This document shows, in pieces, positions 43,541-52,667 of a DNA stretch of 64,000 nt. Source of the stretch: Saccharopolyspora gloriosae (GTDB lineage Bacteria; Actinomycetota; Actinomycetes; Mycobacteriales; Pseudonocardiaceae); NCBI RefSeq assembly GCF_014203325.1, contig NZ_JACHIV010000001.1:6201501-6265500 (forward strand), written 5' to 3'. The translations under genes and the position numbers were made by a program. Within the stretch, counting starts at the first letter, position 1, and each line of letters begins with the position of its first letter. The notes beneath the pieces were generated by a model, which worked only from the letters and a program-made list of their open reading frames with translations, made no database searches and was not told the origin of the DNA.

Positions 43541-43695
43541 GTCCTGTCAGCGGCGAAGCCGCTGAGCAGTGACCAGCAAAGCAACCGGCACCGCCGCGGG
43601 TTCTCAGTCGTCTTCTCGCGAGGACAGCTTTTTCCCTCGTGGCGGAGCCACTAGGGAAAAAGATCCCGCAGCGAGAAGACGACTGAGGTTCCGCC
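43541..43695 (+). repeat. Dispersed convergent-gap palindrome, copy E
   Basis: Accessory hairpin 43548-43564, outer arms 43603-43619/43671-43687 (perfect 17 bp), same inner and apical stems as copy D. The 85 bases from arm to arm are identical to copy D. Located between the convergent iniC-like and fur genes. Confidence 0.9.
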
Positions 43696-43741
43696 ACCCG
43701 CCCCCTGCTCAGGCCAAGATCAAAGACAGCCCTGGGCCCTC

Positions 43742-43779
43742 GGATCCAGGTCCGGACTCGCCGGTCCGGACCTGGATCC
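43742..43779 (-). terminator. Terminator of fur
   Basis: A perfect 16-bp stem (43742-43757/43764-43779), 6-nt loop, 18 bases past the fur stop on the minus strand. Confidence 0.8.
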
Positions 43780-43797
43780 TTGTGGTGGGAGCCGCAG

Positions 43798-44334
43798 TCA
43801 GCGGCCAGGGGCGCGACCGGATCGGGCGCCCCGGTTCGGGTCGGCGAGCTGGTCGCCGGTCGGTCGTGCGGCGGAACGGCAGTCCGGGCACACGCCCCAG
43901 TACACGACCTCGGCCTCGTCCACCGCGTACCCGGCGGAGTCGGACGGGGTCAGGCAGGGCGCGGCGCCGTGCACGCAGTCGACGTCCTCGGTCCGGCCGC
44001 AGCGGCGGCAGACCAGGTGGTGGTGGTTGTCGGCGGTCCTGGCCTCGAACCTGGCCGGGTGACCGGCGGGTTCGATCCTCCGCAGCAGTCCGGCCGCGGT
44101 GCACGCGCGCAGCACGTCGTAGACGGCCTGCGTGGAGACCCCGCCGAGCTCGGGTCGCACCGCGCTCACGGCTTGGTCCGCGGTCGAGTGCGGGTGCCCC
44201 GCCAGCCAGCGCAGCACCGCGACGCGGGGCTTGGTGACCCGCAGCCCGGCGTCGCGCAACCGGCTGCGGAGGGCGACCGCGTGGCCGTCCGCAGCGTCGG
44301 TGTGCCCGGTACCGGGATCGCTGTGCTGGTTCAT
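43798..44334 (-). CDS. Fur-family metalloregulator
   Basis: A 178-residue protein. N-terminal winged helix (LRDAGLRVTKPRVAVLRWL), with metal sites in the dimerisation domain: HHHLVCRRCG (Cys109, Cys112) and GVCPDC (Cys149, Cys152), plus Cys120 and Cys127. The pairs of CxxC cysteines imply a structural zinc. Could be FurA-like (iron/peroxide) or a related sensor; no katG is adjacent, so the effector is not assigned. ATG 44334. The C-terminal 25 residues are Arg/Gly-rich and probably disordered. Confidence 0.88.
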   Translation of the reverse strand: MNQHSDPGTGHTDAADGHAVALRSRLRDAGLRVTKPRVAVLRWLAGHPHSTADQAVSAVRPELGGVSTQAVYDVLRACTAAGLLRRIEPAGHPARFEARTADNHHHLVCRRCGRTEDVDCVHGAAPCLTPSDSAGYAVDEAEVVYWGVCPDCRSAARPTGDQLADPNRGARSGRAPGR

Positions 44335-44417
44335 CGCACCAGCAGTATGCCACGAACAAACTGGAACCAGTCAAAACAATGCCGGTCCGGTGTCGATCCG
44401 CGGCCGAACGCGGGTGG

Positions 44418-45896
44418 TCAGAGCTCCAGGGTGCGCAGCGTCCGGTGCAGCTGGTCGACCAGCGGGCGGCGGCGGGCGAGCAGCTCCGCCGCGTCGGCGT
44501 CCGGGGCGACGACGCGTTCGGGCCGCACCAGCTCGGACGCGGATTCCAAGGAGTCGAGTTCGCCGAGCGCCCGCCAACCCAGCAGCACCGCACCGAGCCC
44601 GGACCCGCCGCTGCTCTCGGCGAGTTCCAGCTCCATGCCCAGCGCCGCGGAGATCGCGGCGGCCCACACCTCGCTGCGGAACCCCCCTCCGGTCGCCCGC
44701 ACGGCGCGCACGTGCGCGCCCGCGTCGTGCACGGCCTCCTTGACCAGCGCCAGCTGCTGCGCCACGCCCTCGACGACCGCGCGGGTCATCTCGGCCCGCC
44801 CGTGCGACCTGCGCAGCCCCACGAACGCCCCGGTCAGACCCGGCTCCCACCAGGGCGCCCGCTCCCCCAGCAGGTACGGCAGGGCGAGCAGCCCTTCGGC
44901 GCCCGGTTCGACGGCCAGCGCCTCGTCGAGCAGGTCGGCGACGTCGACGCCGAACGTGTCGGCCGCCCACTGCCCCACCACGGCACCGTTGCTCACCGCG
45001 CCGCCGATCACCCAGAGCCCGTCGGCGAGGGCGTAGCTGAAGGTGCGGCACGCGTCGTCGACACCGGGCCGTTCCCGCACCACCCGCAGCGCCCCGCTGG
45101 TCCCGAGCGACAGCGCGGCCACCCCCGGACTGGTGGCACCGACCCCGAGGTTCGCCAGCGGCCCGTCGCCGCCGCCGAGCACCACCGGCAGCCCCTCGGG
45201 CAGTCCGGTGGCCGCGGCCATCCGAGCCGTCAGCGGCAGCGACTCGGTCGGCGCCTTGATCTCGGGCAGCTGCTCGGCGCGGACTCCCGCCACCGCCAGC
45301 GCCGGCTCGTGCCAGTCCAGCGAGTGCATGTCCTGCAGCCCGCTGCCGGAAGCCAGCGAGTAGTCGGTCACGAACTCGTCGACGAACGCCCCGAACACGA
45401 AGTCCTTCAGCGCGCCCCAGCGCTCGACCCCGGCGGTGAGGTCGGTGCGCTGCCCGGTCAGCCAAGCGAGCTTCACCATCACCGACTGGGTGTGCACCGG
45501 CGTGCCGGTGGCCCGGTGCAGCTCGGCGGCGGCCCCGGACTCGTCGGCGCGCAGCCGCTTCGCGACCTCGGCGGCGCGGGTGTCGGCCCAGTTGAACGCC
45601 GGCGTCACCGGTTCCCCGGCCGAGTCCAGACCCACCAGGGTGTGCATCGCGGTGCTGAACGAGAGCGCCCGCACCTCGTGCCCCTGCTCGCGAGCCCAGG
45701 TCACGCATTCGGTGAGCGCCTCGATCGCCGCGTCCCGCACCTGCCGCGGGTCCTGCGTCGCCTCGCCCGTCTCGTCGGTCCGCAACGGGTAGCCGCGCTC
45801 GGTCTGGTGCAGCACCTCGGCGTCGCGGGTGGCGGCGACGACCTTCGTCGCCGTGGTGCCGAGATCAATGCCGAGAACGACCGGTGCGGAGCTCAT
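44418..45896 (-). CDS. FGGY-family sugar kinase, probably gluconokinase
   Basis: A 492-residue kinase. LGIDLGTTATKVV is the phosphate-1 motif. SFSTAMHTLVGLD, FNWADTRA and SGSGLQDMHSLDWHEPAL resemble the FGGY gluconate kinase (GntK) branch more than xylulokinase or glycerol kinase. GGGFRSEVWAAAISAALG is the C-terminal FGGY signature region. It phosphorylates an open-chain sugar acid or polyol with ATP. ATG 45896. No transporter or dehydrogenase neighbour helps fix the substrate, so gluconate is an inference. Confidence 0.85.
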   Translation of the reverse strand: MSSAPVVLGIDLGTTATKVVAATRDAEVLHQTERGYPLRTDETGEATQDPRQVRDAAIEALTECVTWAREQGHEVRALSFSTAMHTLVGLDSAGEPVTPAFNWADTRAAEVAKRLRADESGAAAELHRATGTPVHTQSVMVKLAWLTGQRTDLTAGVERWGALKDFVFGAFVDEFVTDYSLASGSGLQDMHSLDWHEPALAVAGVRAEQLPEIKAPTESLPLTARMAAATGLPEGLPVVLGGGDGPLANLGVGATSPGVAALSLGTSGALRVVRERPGVDDACRTFSYALADGLWVIGGAVSNGAVVGQWAADTFGVDVADLLDEALAVEPGAEGLLALPYLLGERAPWWEPGLTGAFVGLRRSHGRAEMTRAVVEGVAQQLALVKEAVHDAGAHVRAVRATGGGFRSEVWAAAISAALGMELELAESSGGSGLGAVLLGWRALGELDSLESASELVRPERVVAPDADAAELLARRRPLVDQLHRTLRTLEL

Positions 45897-45946
45897 GACC
45901 CCAACCTAACCGGGCCGGTCCCGAAAACCGGAAACCCGGTTCCAGG

Positions 45947-46513
45947 TCATGGCGGACGTCCGGACGAGGCCCAAAGCAAGCCGGCCAAGTCGAAGTCGAA
46001 CGCATCACGCCACACCATGCGAACGCCGCCCACCTCCGGGGTGGTCCCCCAGTGATGAACCAGAACCGGTGACGATCGGAAATCGAAGCCCCCGAGATCG
46101 ATCGTCGAGTAGCACGGGATCTCCGCAGCGGCGTACTCGGCGCGCTTCGTCACAAGATCCCGGTCGCGGGAGCCCGGTTCGACGATTTCGACCAGACCAA
46201 GCACGTCGGCGGCGGTCAGGTAATCGATGTTCACATCGATCAGCTCGGCGGTGGTGATCACGACGTCGGGCAGGCGCACCGTCGGCGGATCGGCCGCGGA
46301 GGTGATCAGCGGAGGTCGGTAGACGACCTCCAGCGCATCCGGAATCCGGGCCGACAGCTCGCGGCACACCTTGATGACCGCGCGCTGGTGCAGTGGACGA
46401 GACCTCAGCGGGACCGCATGCCCGTGTTGGATCTCGAAGCGGAATTCGCTCTCCGGCAAGGCGAGCCGGTGGGCGAAGGTGGGCACGTATTCGCTATGCG
46501 TCGTGTTGGTCAT
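45947..46513 (-). CDS. Uma2-family (DUF820) restriction-endonuclease-like protein
   Basis: A 188-residue protein with the PD-(D/E)xK-like core of Uma2 proteins: VRLPDVVITTAEL, then LGLVEIVEPGSRDRDLVTKR, and AAAEIPCYSTIDL. Uma2 proteins are abundant in actinomycetes and cyanobacteria and of uncertain role (possibly transposition-derived nucleases). ATG 46513 begins the conserved part. No neighbouring methylase or partner. Confidence 0.8.
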   Translation of the reverse strand: MTNTTHSEYVPTFAHRLALPESEFRFEIQHGHAVPLRSRPLHQRAVIKVCRELSARIPDALEVVYRPPLITSAADPPTVRLPDVVITTAELIDVNIDYLTAADVLGLVEIVEPGSRDRDLVTKRAEYAAAEIPCYSTIDLGGFDFRSSPVLVHHWGTTPEVGGVRMVWRDAFDFDLAGLLWASSGRPP

Positions 46514-46616
46514 GCCTGATACATCGCCACCAGACGAACAGAACTTCAGACCGGCAGAAGATGAACACACGTTCGAGCGAACTGGCGTTCGACACTGAAT
46601 CCGCCAGGCAAAAGAA

Positions 46617-46650
46617 GGGCGCCTTCCTCCCGGCCAGGAGGAAGGCGCCC
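46617..46650 (-). terminator. Intrinsic terminator of the lysC-asd operon
   Basis: A perfect 14-bp stem (46617-46630/46637-46650) followed on the minus strand by a T-rich stretch (TTCTTTTGCC). Confidence 0.85.
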
Positions 46651-46668
46651 GTCAGCGAGGTCGCGAGG

Positions 46669-47721
46669 TCACTTCACCAGCGTCTCGGCGATCTCGTAGG
46701 TGTTCAGCGCCGCACCCTTGCGCAGGTTGTCCCCGCACACGAAGAAGTCCAGCGTGTTCGTGAAGTCCAGCGCCTGGCGCACCCGCCCGACGTAGGTCGG
46801 GTCGGCACCGACGACGGCCGCCGGCGTGGGGAACTCCAGCTTGTCCGGGTCGTCCTGCAGGACGATCGAGGACTGCGCCTCGAACACCCGGTGCGCCTCG
46901 GCCACGCTCACCTCGCGCTCGAAGACCGCGTGCACGGCCAGCGAGTGCGTGGTCACCACGGGAACCCGCACGCAGGTCGCGGAGACCTTCAGCTCCGGGA
47001 TGCCCAGGATCTTGCGGGACTCGTTGCGGACCTTCAGCTCCTCCGAGGTCCACCCGTCGTCCTTGCGCGAACCGGCCCACGGCACCACGTTCAGCGCCAG
47101 CGGCGCCTTGAACGGCGTCTCCTCCGGCAACCCGGCGGCGGCCAGCGCCTCGGCGACGTCGCCGCCGCGCGCGCCGACCTGCTTGCCCGCCAGCGCCTCG
47201 ATCTCCGCGTGGAGCCGGTCGATGCCTTCCTGACCGGCGCCGGAAGCGGCCTGGTAGGAGGACACGACGAGCTCCTTGAGCCCGAACTCGCGGTGCAGCG
47301 CACCCAGCGAGGCCATCATGGACAGCGTCGTGCAGTTCGGGTTCGCGATGATGCCGCGCGGCCGCTCGTGCACCTTCTCCGGGTTGACCTCCGGCACCAC
47401 CAGCGGCACCTCGGGGTCCATCCGGAACGCGCCCGAGTTGTCCACGGCGATCGCGCCGCGCTCGACGGCGATCGGCGCCCACTCCGCGGAGATCTCGTCC
47501 GGCACGTCGAACAGCACGATGTCCACGCCGTCGAACGCCTCCGGGGCGAGCTCGACGACGGTGCTCTCCTGCCCGCGCACGGTGATCTTCTTGCCCGCCG
47601 AGCGCGCGGAGGCGATCAGCCGGATCTCGCCCCACGGCACGGAGTCGCGGTTGTTGATGATGTCGATCATCACGGTGCCGACGGCGCCGGTGGCGCCGAC
47701 GATCGCAACGGTGGGAGCCAT
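46669..47721 (-). CDS. asd: Aspartate-semialdehyde dehydrogenase
   Basis: Converts aspartyl phosphate to aspartate semialdehyde with NADPH, for lysine, diaminopimelate, threonine and methionine synthesis. A 350-residue protein. NADP loop [11 protein letters not shown] at the N-terminus, active-site cysteine in [18 protein letters not shown] after it, and the catalytic histidine in RVPVVTTHS. Its ATG shares one base with the lysC stop (TGATG), so lysC and asd are translationally coupled, as is usual in actinobacteria. Confidence 0.97.
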   Translation of the reverse strand: MAPTVAIVGATGAVGTVMIDIINNRDSVPWGEIRLIASARSAGKKITVRGQESTVVELAPEAFDGVDIVLFDVPDEISAEWAPIAVERGAIAVDNSGAFRMDPEVPLVVPEVNPEKVHERPRGIIANPNCTTLSMMASLGALHREFGLKELVVSSYQAASGAGQEGIDRLHAEIEALAGKQVGARGGDVAEALAAAGLPEETPFKAPLALNVVPWAGSRKDDGWTSEELKVRNESRKILGIPELKVSATCVRVPVVTTHSLAVHAVFEREVSVAEAHRVFEAQSSIVLQDDPDKLEFPTPAAVVGADPTYVGRVRQALDFTNTLDFFVCGDNLRKGAALNTYEIAETLVK

Positions 47722-48239
47722 CAGCGACCACTCCCCGCGTACACGACCGCCTCTTCGTCGCCACCGAGCTCGAAGGCGCCGTGCAGCGCGCGCACCGCGT
47801 CCTCCAGCTGGGTGTCCCGGATCAGCACCGAGATGCGGATCTCCGAGGTGTTGATGATCTCGATGTTCACGCCCGCGTTGGACAGCGCCTCGCAGAACGT
47901 CGCCGTCACCCCGGGGTGCGAGCGCATCCCCGCGCCGACCAGCGACACCTTGCCCACGTGGTCGTCGTAGACGACCTCTTCGAAGCCGACCTCGGACTTG
48001 ATCTTCTCCAGCTCGGCGACCGCCTCGGCGCCGTTGTCGCGCGAGACCGTGAACGTGATGTCGGTGCGCCCGGAGCTGCTGCCCGAGACGTTCTGCAACA
48101 CCATGTCGATGTCGACCTCGGCGTCGGCGACCACGCGGAAGATCTTCCCCGCGACGCCTCGGTTGTCCGGCACACCGCGCACGGTGACCTTGGCCTCCGA
48201 CCGGTCGTGCGCGACGCCGGTGATCATCGCCTGTTCCAC
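47721..48239 (-). CDS. lysC: Aspartokinase beta subunit from internal start
   Basis: GTG 48239 in the lysC frame is preceded by GGAGG (48248-48252) with an 8-base spacer. The product (172 residues, starting with [17 protein letters not shown]) contains only the two ACT domains. It matches in length and start point the regulatory beta chain of the C. glutamicum alpha2-beta2 enzyme (VEEAVLTGVATDKSEAK-type start). Confidence 0.75.
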   Translation of the reverse strand: MEQAMITGVAHDRSEAKVTVRGVPDNRGVAGKIFRVVADAEVDIDMVLQNVSGSSSGRTDITFTVSRDNGAEAVAELEKIKSEVGFEEVVYDDHVGKVSLVGAGMRSHPGVTATFCEALSNAGVNIEIINTSEIRISVLIRDTQLEDAVRALHGAFELGGDEEAVVYAGSGR

Positions 48240-48986
48240 GGAAAGGTCCTCCACTGAGCCGGAAATGAGCGTTCCGGGCTTGGGTGAGTACGACGAGCGG
48301 ACGTGCAGGGTGACGCCGTAGCGGCGGGCGTACTCGACCGCGCGCAGGTGCAGCACCTTCGCGCCGGTCGCGGCCAGCTCCAGCATCTCCTCGTAGGTGA
48401 CGTGCTCCAGATGCTTCGCGTCCGGCACGATCCGCGGGTCGGCGGTGTAGACACCGTCGACGTCGGTGTAGATCTCGCACACGTCGGCGTTCATGGCGGC
48501 AGCGACGGCGACCGCCGTCGTGTCCGACCCGCCGCGGCCGAGCGTGGTGATGTCCTTGGTGTCCTGCGCGACGCCTTGGAAACCGGCGACGAGCACCACC
48601 TGCCCCTCGGCGAGCGCTTCCTGTACTCGACCTGGGGTGACGTCGATGATCCGCGCGTTCTGGTGCGCCGAAGTGGTGATCACCCCGGCCTGCGAACCGG
48701 AGAACGAGCGGGCCTGCTCGCCGAGCGCCTCCACGGCCATCGCGACGAGCGCGTTCGAGATCCGTTCCCCCGCGGTGAGCAGCATGTCCAGCTCACGCTC
48801 CGGCGGGGCCGGGTTGACCCGCTGGGCCAGGTCGAGCATCTCGTCGGTGGTGTCACCCATCGCCGAGCACACGACGACCACGTCATTGCCCGCTTTGCGG
48901 GTCTCCACGATGCGTTCGGCGACCTTTTTGATCCGGTCGGCACTTTCCAGCGAGGAACCGCCGTACTTCTGGACGACGAGCGCCAC
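47721..48986 (-). CDS. lysC: Aspartokinase, alpha subunit (full length)
   Basis: Phosphorylates aspartate, the first step toward lysine, threonine and methionine. A 421-residue protein. Kinase domain with [41 protein letters not shown] and [15 protein letters not shown]; two C-terminal ACT domains (about 265-421) bind lysine/threonine for feedback. GTG 48986 with a GAGG site about 10 bases upstream. An internal start at 48239 should produce the separate beta subunit, as in Corynebacterium glutamicum. Confidence 0.97.
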   Translation of the reverse strand: MALVVQKYGGSSLESADRIKKVAERIVETRKAGNDVVVVCSAMGDTTDEMLDLAQRVNPAPPERELDMLLTAGERISNALVAMAVEALGEQARSFSGSQAGVITTSAHQNARIIDVTPGRVQEALAEGQVVLVAGFQGVAQDTKDITTLGRGGSDTTAVAVAAAMNADVCEIYTDVDGVYTADPRIVPDAKHLEHVTYEEMLELAATGAKVLHLRAVEYARRYGVTLHVRSSYSPKPGTLISGSVEDLSVEQAMITGVAHDRSEAKVTVRGVPDNRGVAGKIFRVVADAEVDIDMVLQNVSGSSSGRTDITFTVSRDNGAEAVAELEKIKSEVGFEEVVYDDHVGKVSLVGAGMRSHPGVTATFCEALSNAGVNIEIINTSEIRISVLIRDTQLEDAVRALHGAFELGGDEEAVVYAGSGR

Positions 48987-49293
48987 GTGAAACTAACCTC
49001 CTCGCGCCGTTCCTCGGGTATGGGTGCCCGGAGGAAGCGGTCGTCCCGGGTGCGGGGGTTGTCCCACACTGACGCCGGTGGACGAAGAGCACCAGCGCGG
49101 TCACACCGAGTCGATCGGCGTGCCGGGGAGCCCCGCGACCAGCGAGAAGCAGCTTCGACCTGGCTGGTCGAGCGGTCCGTGCCTGGTCGCTCCGCTGCTG
49201 CGCCAGCCTACCGAACCGTTACCGCCCAGACCCATAGCCGTGACTGACGACTAACCTGTCAGGCCGGTTTGTCGACAAGGGCGGAGGAGCGGT

Positions 49294-50535
49294 TTGTCCA
49301 CCACTCCGGAGGCCGTCGGGCCGCATCGTTCCCGAGGCGGGAACATGGCCGACGACCAGCAAGAACGTCCCGTCGAACGGTGGTGGGAACGGGCCCGCGA
49401 CGGGGCCGAGGACCTGGGTGCCCGGTGGGCCTTCCTGACACCCGGTGTGGTTTACCTCGCAATCCGCCTGTTCGGGCTGCTGGTGCTCGCCTGGCTGTCC
49501 GCGGCCAACGACGAAGCGCTGTCGGACAACCTCAGCGCGTGGGACGGCGAGTGGTACCTGGAGATCGCTTCGCACGGCTACGGCGGCGTCGCGAACAGCA
49601 TGGTCGACGGGCACGGGAACCGGAATCCGGAGACGCCGCTGGCGTTCTTCCCCGGCTACCCGCTGCTGGTGCAGCTGCTCGACGTGGTGCCGGGGATCAG
49701 CCTGGCCGGGTCCGCGGTCACGGTGAGCCTCATCGCGGGGATCGTCGCCGCCTACGGCCTGTTCCGCATCGGGCGCTCGGTGGGCGGTACCGCGGGCGTG
49801 GGGCTGCTGCTGGTGGTGCTGTTCGCGGCCTCGCCGATGGCGGTGACGCTGTCGATGGCGTACTCGGAGGCGCTGTTCTGCGCGCTGGCCGTGTGGGCGC
49901 TGGTCGGGGTGCTGGAGCGGAACTGGCTGCCCGCCGGGTTGTGCTGCGCGGCTTCCGGCCTGGTGCGGCCGACGGCGACGGCGTTGATCGGCGTGGTGGG
50001 GCTCGCGGCGCTCGTCGCGCTGTACCAGCGCAAGGACGGCTGGTGGCCGCTGCTGGGCGCGGTGCTCGCCCCATCGGGCATGGCGCTGTACCTGGGCTGG
50101 GTGGCGGTGCAGACCGGTTCGCTGGGCGGCTACTTCGCGTTGCAGCAGCGCGGCTGGTCCACGGCGTTCGACGGCGGCGTGGCCACCGGCAAATTCATGA
50201 TCGAGTCGTTGACGCAGTACAAGTCGGTGCTGGAGACGTTCACCGTCTGGATCGTGCTGGCCGCGCTGGTGCTGCTGGTGCTGTGCATCCGCTCCCGGAT
50301 GCCGTGGCCGCTGGTGCTGTTCGCGTTCGCGGTGCTGGCGATGGATCTCGGCTCGGACGGGCTGATGTACTCGAAGGTGCGGCTGATGCTGCCCGCGTTC
50401 CCGCTGCTGATCCCGGTGGCGATCGGGCTGGCGCACCGGCGGGCCACGACGGCGGTGTGCTCGGCGGTGCTGCTGGTGTGCTTCGGCGCCTGGTTCGGGG
50501 CGTATTCGCTGACGGCGTGGGAGTACGCGATCTGA
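49294..50535 (+). CDS. Polytopic mannosyltransferase-like (PIG-V/GT-C type) membrane protein
   Basis: A 413-residue protein with about 10 hydrophobic segments. AWDGEWYLEIASHGY in the first external loop and PLAFFPGYPLLV are the characteristic WD..Y..IA..GY and FFP.YP motifs of PIG-V-like GT-C glycosyltransferases, which use a polyprenyl-phosphate sugar donor at the outer membrane face. TTG 49294 has GGAGGA 5 bases upstream; ATG 49345 is a good alternative. Probably adds mannose to a cell-wall glycan or lipid; acceptor unknown. Divergent from lysC; the 307-base gap between them shows no firm element. Confidence 0.82.
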   Translation: MSTTPEAVGPHRSRGGNMADDQQERPVERWWERARDGAEDLGARWAFLTPGVVYLAIRLFGLLVLAWLSAANDEALSDNLSAWDGEWYLEIASHGYGGVANSMVDGHGNRNPETPLAFFPGYPLLVQLLDVVPGISLAGSAVTVSLIAGIVAAYGLFRIGRSVGGTAGVGLLLVVLFAASPMAVTLSMAYSEALFCALAVWALVGVLERNWLPAGLCCAASGLVRPTATALIGVVGLAALVALYQRKDGWWPLLGAVLAPSGMALYLGWVAVQTGSLGGYFALQQRGWSTAFDGGVATGKFMIESLTQYKSVLETFTVWIVLAALVLLVLCIRSRMPWPLVLFAFAVLAMDLGSDGLMYSKVRLMLPAFPLLIPVAIGLAHRRATTAVCSAVLLVCFGAWFGAYSLTAWEYAI

Positions 50536-50604
50536 GCCGCCGCCGGTGCCGCTCCGCTCGGCGGAGCGGCTGACCCCTGCGAGCCGCGATGGAAGGATCG
50601 AGTC

Positions 50605-51219
50605 GTGACCGAGGATTTCGAGGTACCGGACGGGAAGCGGGCGGAGTCGTCCGTCCCGCTGCATCCGCTGCTGGCGGCCCGCTGGAGCCCGCGGGCGCTG
50701 GATCCGGACGCGGAGCTCGACGACGCGCGGTTCCGGGCGCTGTTCGAGGCGGCGCGCTGGGCGCCGTCCTGGGGCAACACGCAGCCCGCGCGGTACTTGG
50801 CCGGACGCCGTGGCGAGGCGACGTTCGACCGGATCCACGGCACGCTCTCGCGCGGCAACCGGGGCTGGGCGGAGTCGGCGTCGGCGCTGGCGATCGGCGT
50901 GGCCCGGACCCTCGACGACGAGGGCGAACCGCTGCCCTACGGCGAGTACGGCGTGGCGCTGGCGACGCAGAACCTGGTGCTGCAGGCGGTTGCGGAGGGT
51001 TTGGTGGCGCATCAGATGGCCGGTTTCGACCGGGACGCGGTGCGCGCCGAGTTCGACGTCCCGGCGGGCTTCGATCCGGTGGTGGCGATCGCGATCGGCC
51101 TGCCCGGATCGGCCGAGGGGTTGCCGGACCGGTTGCAGGAGAAGGAACGCGCTCCCCGCTCCCGGCGAGCGCTGGCGGAGCTGGTGTTCACCGACCGGTG
51201 GGGCGCTCCGCGCTTCTGA
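50605..51219 (+). CDS. Nitroreductase-family FMN oxidoreductase
   Basis: A 204-residue protein. RWSPRAL and AARWAPSWGNTQPARYL are the N-terminal FMN-binding signature (R-S-x-R and S-x-x-N-x-Q), followed by LATQNLVLQAVAEGL and FDPVVAIAIGLPG. Reduces nitro groups or quinones, or acts as a flavin-dependent dehydrogenase. GTG 50605 with GGAAGGA upstream. The 69-base gap after the mannosyltransferase-like gene allows cotranscription. Confidence 0.88.
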   Translation: MTEDFEVPDGKRAESSVPLHPLLAARWSPRALDPDAELDDARFRALFEAARWAPSWGNTQPARYLAGRRGEATFDRIHGTLSRGNRGWAESASALAIGVARTLDDEGEPLPYGEYGVALATQNLVLQAVAEGLVAHQMAGFDRDAVRAEFDVPAGFDPVVAIAIGLPGSAEGLPDRLQEKERAPRSRRALAELVFTDRWGAPRF

Positions 51220-51348
51220 GGCGACCGGTTGCGCGTGGCCGTTCACCTGACATTTCCCACGGGAATCCGCGAACCCCATCACCCCCGTGACGTGGGAGGA
51301 CGACCCGTCCGGCGGTGTTCATCGACGTTTCGCCAACTGGACGGGGCA

Positions 51349-51378
51349 GTGACGCGCAGTCGATCAATGCGGTATGAA
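51349..51378 (+). promoter_or_regulatory. Putative promoter of the kynureninase-like gene
   Basis: GTGACG (51349-51354) and TATGAA (51373-51378) are 18 bases apart, and the -10 box ends 8 bases before GTG 51387. No ribosome site is present, so a leaderless message starting at or near the GTG is likely. Confidence 0.4.
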
Positions 51379-51386
51379 TCTCACTC

Positions 51387-52529
51387 GTGTGGACGAGCAC
51401 GAGAGTGGCGGCGGAGGCGCTGGACCGCGCCGACGAGCTCGCCACCCTGCGCGCCCGCTACGCGCTGCCCGGCGGGATGATCCGGGTCGACGGCACCAGC
51501 GGCGGCCTGCGCCCGAGGTCGACGTCCGCGCGGCTGCGGGAGTTCGTGGAGCACCGCTGGGACCACACCGGCTGGCCGCAGGTCGACGACGGCCTGCGCA
51601 GGCAGGCGCGGCTGGCCGCGTCCGCCGTGGCGCCGCTGATCGGGGCGCTGCCCGCGGAGGTCGCGGTCGCCGATTCGACCTCGATGAACCTGTTCAACGC
51701 CCTGCGCTCGGCCGCCGCGCTGCGCCCGCAGCGGCGGGTGCTGGCGATCGGGCGGAACTGCTTCGCCGCGGACCACTACCTGGCGCGTTCGGCCGCCGAC
51801 TTCGCGGGCTGCACGCTGCGGATGGTCGACGACGTGGCCGAGCTGCCCGCGCTGCTCGACGAGCAGGTCGCGGTCCTCGCGATGTCGCACGTCGACCCGC
51901 TCTCCGGCGCGGTGCGGGACGCGGCGGCGATCACCGCGGAGGCGCATCGCCACGGCGCGCTGTCGTTGTGGGACCTGAGCCATTCCGCCGGCGCGGTGCG
52001 GGTCGACCTGCGGGCGTGGGAGGCGGACTTCGCCGTCGGCTGCGGCTACCGCTACCTCGGTGGCGGTTCCGGGGCTCCGGGCTATTCGTTCACCTCGCAG
52101 CAGCGGCGGGAGGAGCTCGCGGCGGTGCAGCGGTGCGGCACGTCGTTCCCGGCGATGCCGCCGACGTTCGCGATCTCGGACCTGCGCGCCGGGCTGGCGG
52201 CGCTGGGCGGCGCGACGCCCGCCGCGCTGGCGACGAAGTCGGCGGGACTGGCCACCTACTTCCTGCGCTGCCTGCGGGAACTGCCCGCGGACGTCGCACC
52301 GGTCCCGGTGACGGAGGGCTCCCGCGGCGCCCACGTCTGCGTGACCCACCGCCACGCCCACTACGTGGCCCAGGAACTGCTGTCCCGCGGCGTCATCGTG
52401 GACCTCGCCGAGCCCACCACTATGCGGTTCAGCTTCGCACCGACCTGGCTTCGCTACGTCGACGTGTGGGAGGCCGCCGACCAGTTGCGGGCCGTCCTGC
52501 AGGACCTCGCGGAACGCGTGCGCCCGTGA
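51387..52529 (+). CDS. Kynureninase-like PLP-fold protein lacking the PLP lysine
   Basis: A 380-residue fold-type I protein closest to kynureninase: VADSTSMNLFNAL, LWDLSHSAGAVRVDL with the PLP-pyridine aspartate (Asp196), then GCGYRYLGGGSGAPGYSF and FPAMPPTFAISDLRAGL. The Schiff-base lysine of kynureninases (YKYLNGG) is replaced by Arg222 (codon 52050-52052), so normal PLP catalysis is not expected. It could be a pseudoenzyme, a PLP-independent protein, or wrongly grouped with KynU. No other tryptophan-degradation gene is nearby. GTG 51387 fits a leaderless start; GTG 51405 is possible. Confidence 0.8.
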   Translation: MWTSTRVAAEALDRADELATLRARYALPGGMIRVDGTSGGLRPRSTSARLREFVEHRWDHTGWPQVDDGLRRQARLAASAVAPLIGALPAEVAVADSTSMNLFNALRSAAALRPQRRVLAIGRNCFAADHYLARSAADFAGCTLRMVDDVAELPALLDEQVAVLAMSHVDPLSGAVRDAAAITAEAHRHGALSLWDLSHSAGAVRVDLRAWEADFAVGCGYRYLGGGSGAPGYSFTSQQRREELAAVQRCGTSFPAMPPTFAISDLRAGLAALGGATPAALATKSAGLATYFLRCLRELPADVAPVPVTEGSRGAHVCVTHRHAHYVAQELLSRGVIVDLAEPTTMRFSFAPTWLRYVDVWEAADQLRAVLQDLAERVRP

Positions 52530-52667
52530 GCGCGTTCCGCATCCGGTTCCGGTGGCGCAGCCTCAGCGGACGAGCGGGTCCGAGGGCGCGGGCACGGGTC
52601 TTCGAACTGGCCGCGGTGGACTGCTTCGCGGACCGCCCGCGGGATCGCGCGAGCGCGGAGATCCCGC

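Noticed and set aside
44418-45896. Xylulokinase annotation for the FGGY kinase
   Set aside because: The SFSTAMH, NWADTR and SGLQDMHSLDW segments fit the gluconokinase-like branch better, and no xylose genes are adjacent; still not certain.
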